Origin: UBA5109 sp965662565
GTDB taxonomy: Bacteria > Pseudomonadota > Gammaproteobacteria > Pseudomonadales > Pseudohongiellaceae
Assembly: GCA_965662565.1 (NCBI GenBank)
Contig: CBFIHS010000015.1
Span: forward strand, 1-41,308
Direction of reading: 5' to 3'
DNA length: 41,308 nucleotides
Made by a program: the position numbers and the translations under genes. The notes beneath the pieces were generated by a model. That model saw only the letters and a list, made by a program, of their open reading frames with translations. It did no database searches and was not told the DNA's origin. Shown here piece after piece: positions 41,142 to 41,308 of this stretch (positions within the stretch are counted from its first letter, which is position 1; each line of letters starts with the position of its first letter).

Positions 41142-41308
41142 ATGTCAACTCAGCTTATTACAAAAGTTAACAAGTGTTTAAATTTTATACAATTTAAAAT
41201 ACTCCCGGGTTTTTGTGTTCTCTGTAATAAACCTAGCTGTAGCGACCTTGATCTTTGTATTTATTGTGAACAAAATTTAGCAACTGTGGTTTCACCCTGT
41301 CTATCATG
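41142..41308 (+). CDS. comF: ComF/GntX family protein, N-terminal fragment (cut by window edge)
   Basis: 55 residues are visible from ATG 41142. CVLCNKPSCSDLDLCIYCEQNL and a later Cys (SPCLS) form the zinc-finger-like Cys pattern that opens ComF proteins, before the phosphoribosyltransferase domain, which is off the window. ComF helps DNA uptake in competent bacteria. comF divergent from bioB is a well-known order in pseudomonads and relatives. Confidence 0.85.
   Translation, partial: MSTQLITKVNKCLNFIQFKILPGFCVLCNKPSCSDLDLCIYCEQNLATVVSPCLS

Overview
The window is about 41 kb of a chromosomal scaffold (roughly 40% GC by eye) from a gammaproteobacterium. The supporting evidence is gene order: tkt divergent from metK, glyA-nrdR-ribD-ribE-ribB-ribH-nusB-thiL-pgpA, xseB-ispA-dxs, bioB-bioF-bioC-bioD divergent from comF, plus Uup, EttA, BaeSR and DeaD homologues that read like gammaproteobacterial proteins. 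A 2-oxoacid:ferredoxin oxidoreductase, AhcY, cytochrome c' and a sodium:solute symporter pair of the VC_2705 type fit a free-living, probably marine heterotroph. A Kangiella/Aliikangiella/Pleionea-like organism is a low-confidence guess. I see no prophage, transposon, CRISPR array, tRNA or rRNA. Two runs of N mark scaffold gaps; one is flanked by a 77-bp duplication that is an assembly artefact.

Layout. 1-3540: start of tkt (minus), then metK and ahcY (plus), which form the SAM/SAH part of the methyl cycle. 3638-5593: large and small subunits of a sodium:solute symporter (minus), the small one broken by Ns. 5770-6795: a membrane zinc metalloprotease and a small lipoprotein. 6927-8441: an aldehyde dehydrogenase (minus). 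8617-12496: ABC-F ATPase Uup and RNA helicase DeaD (plus). 12493-20408: a long minus-strand operon glyA, nrdR, ribD, ribE, ribB(X), ribH, nusB, thiL, pgpA, yaiI, with several start/stop overlaps. 20537-22201: EttA. 22268-23205: a chromosomal lambda-P-like replication protein and a 62-residue one-helix membrane protein (minus). 23547-27091: BaeS, BaeR and an MltB-type lytic transglycosylase (plus), probably an envelope-stress operon. 27227-27922: a membrane-anchored DsbA-like protein. 28139-31040: korA-korB. 31147-34304: xseB-ispA-dxs (minus). 34701-36103: cytochrome c' and a convergent di-heme cytochrome c sharing a perfect 38-bp palindromic terminator. 36158-37156: trhO. 37324-41072: bioBFCD (minus), then the beginning of comF.

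How the genes work together: MetK makes SAM, used among others by BioB, BioC and TrhO-independent methyltransferases, and AhcY clears the SAH produced. The rib genes convert GTP- and ribulose-phosphate-derived precursors to riboflavin, but the GTP cyclohydrolase II half of the RibB protein looks dead, so an independent ribA must exist elsewhere. Dxs and IspA feed isoprenoid synthesis. KorAB yields reduced ferredoxin from a 2-oxoacid, most likely 2-oxoglutarate.

Most of the window is housekeeping. I do not see a convincing new multi-gene system. The items most worth a second look are the chromosomal lambda-P-like helicase-loader candidate, the degenerate RibBX, the biotin operon without bioH, a possible 24-codon leader ORF with a perfect Shine-Dalgarno before baeS, and several unexplained repeats and palindromes in intergenic regions.
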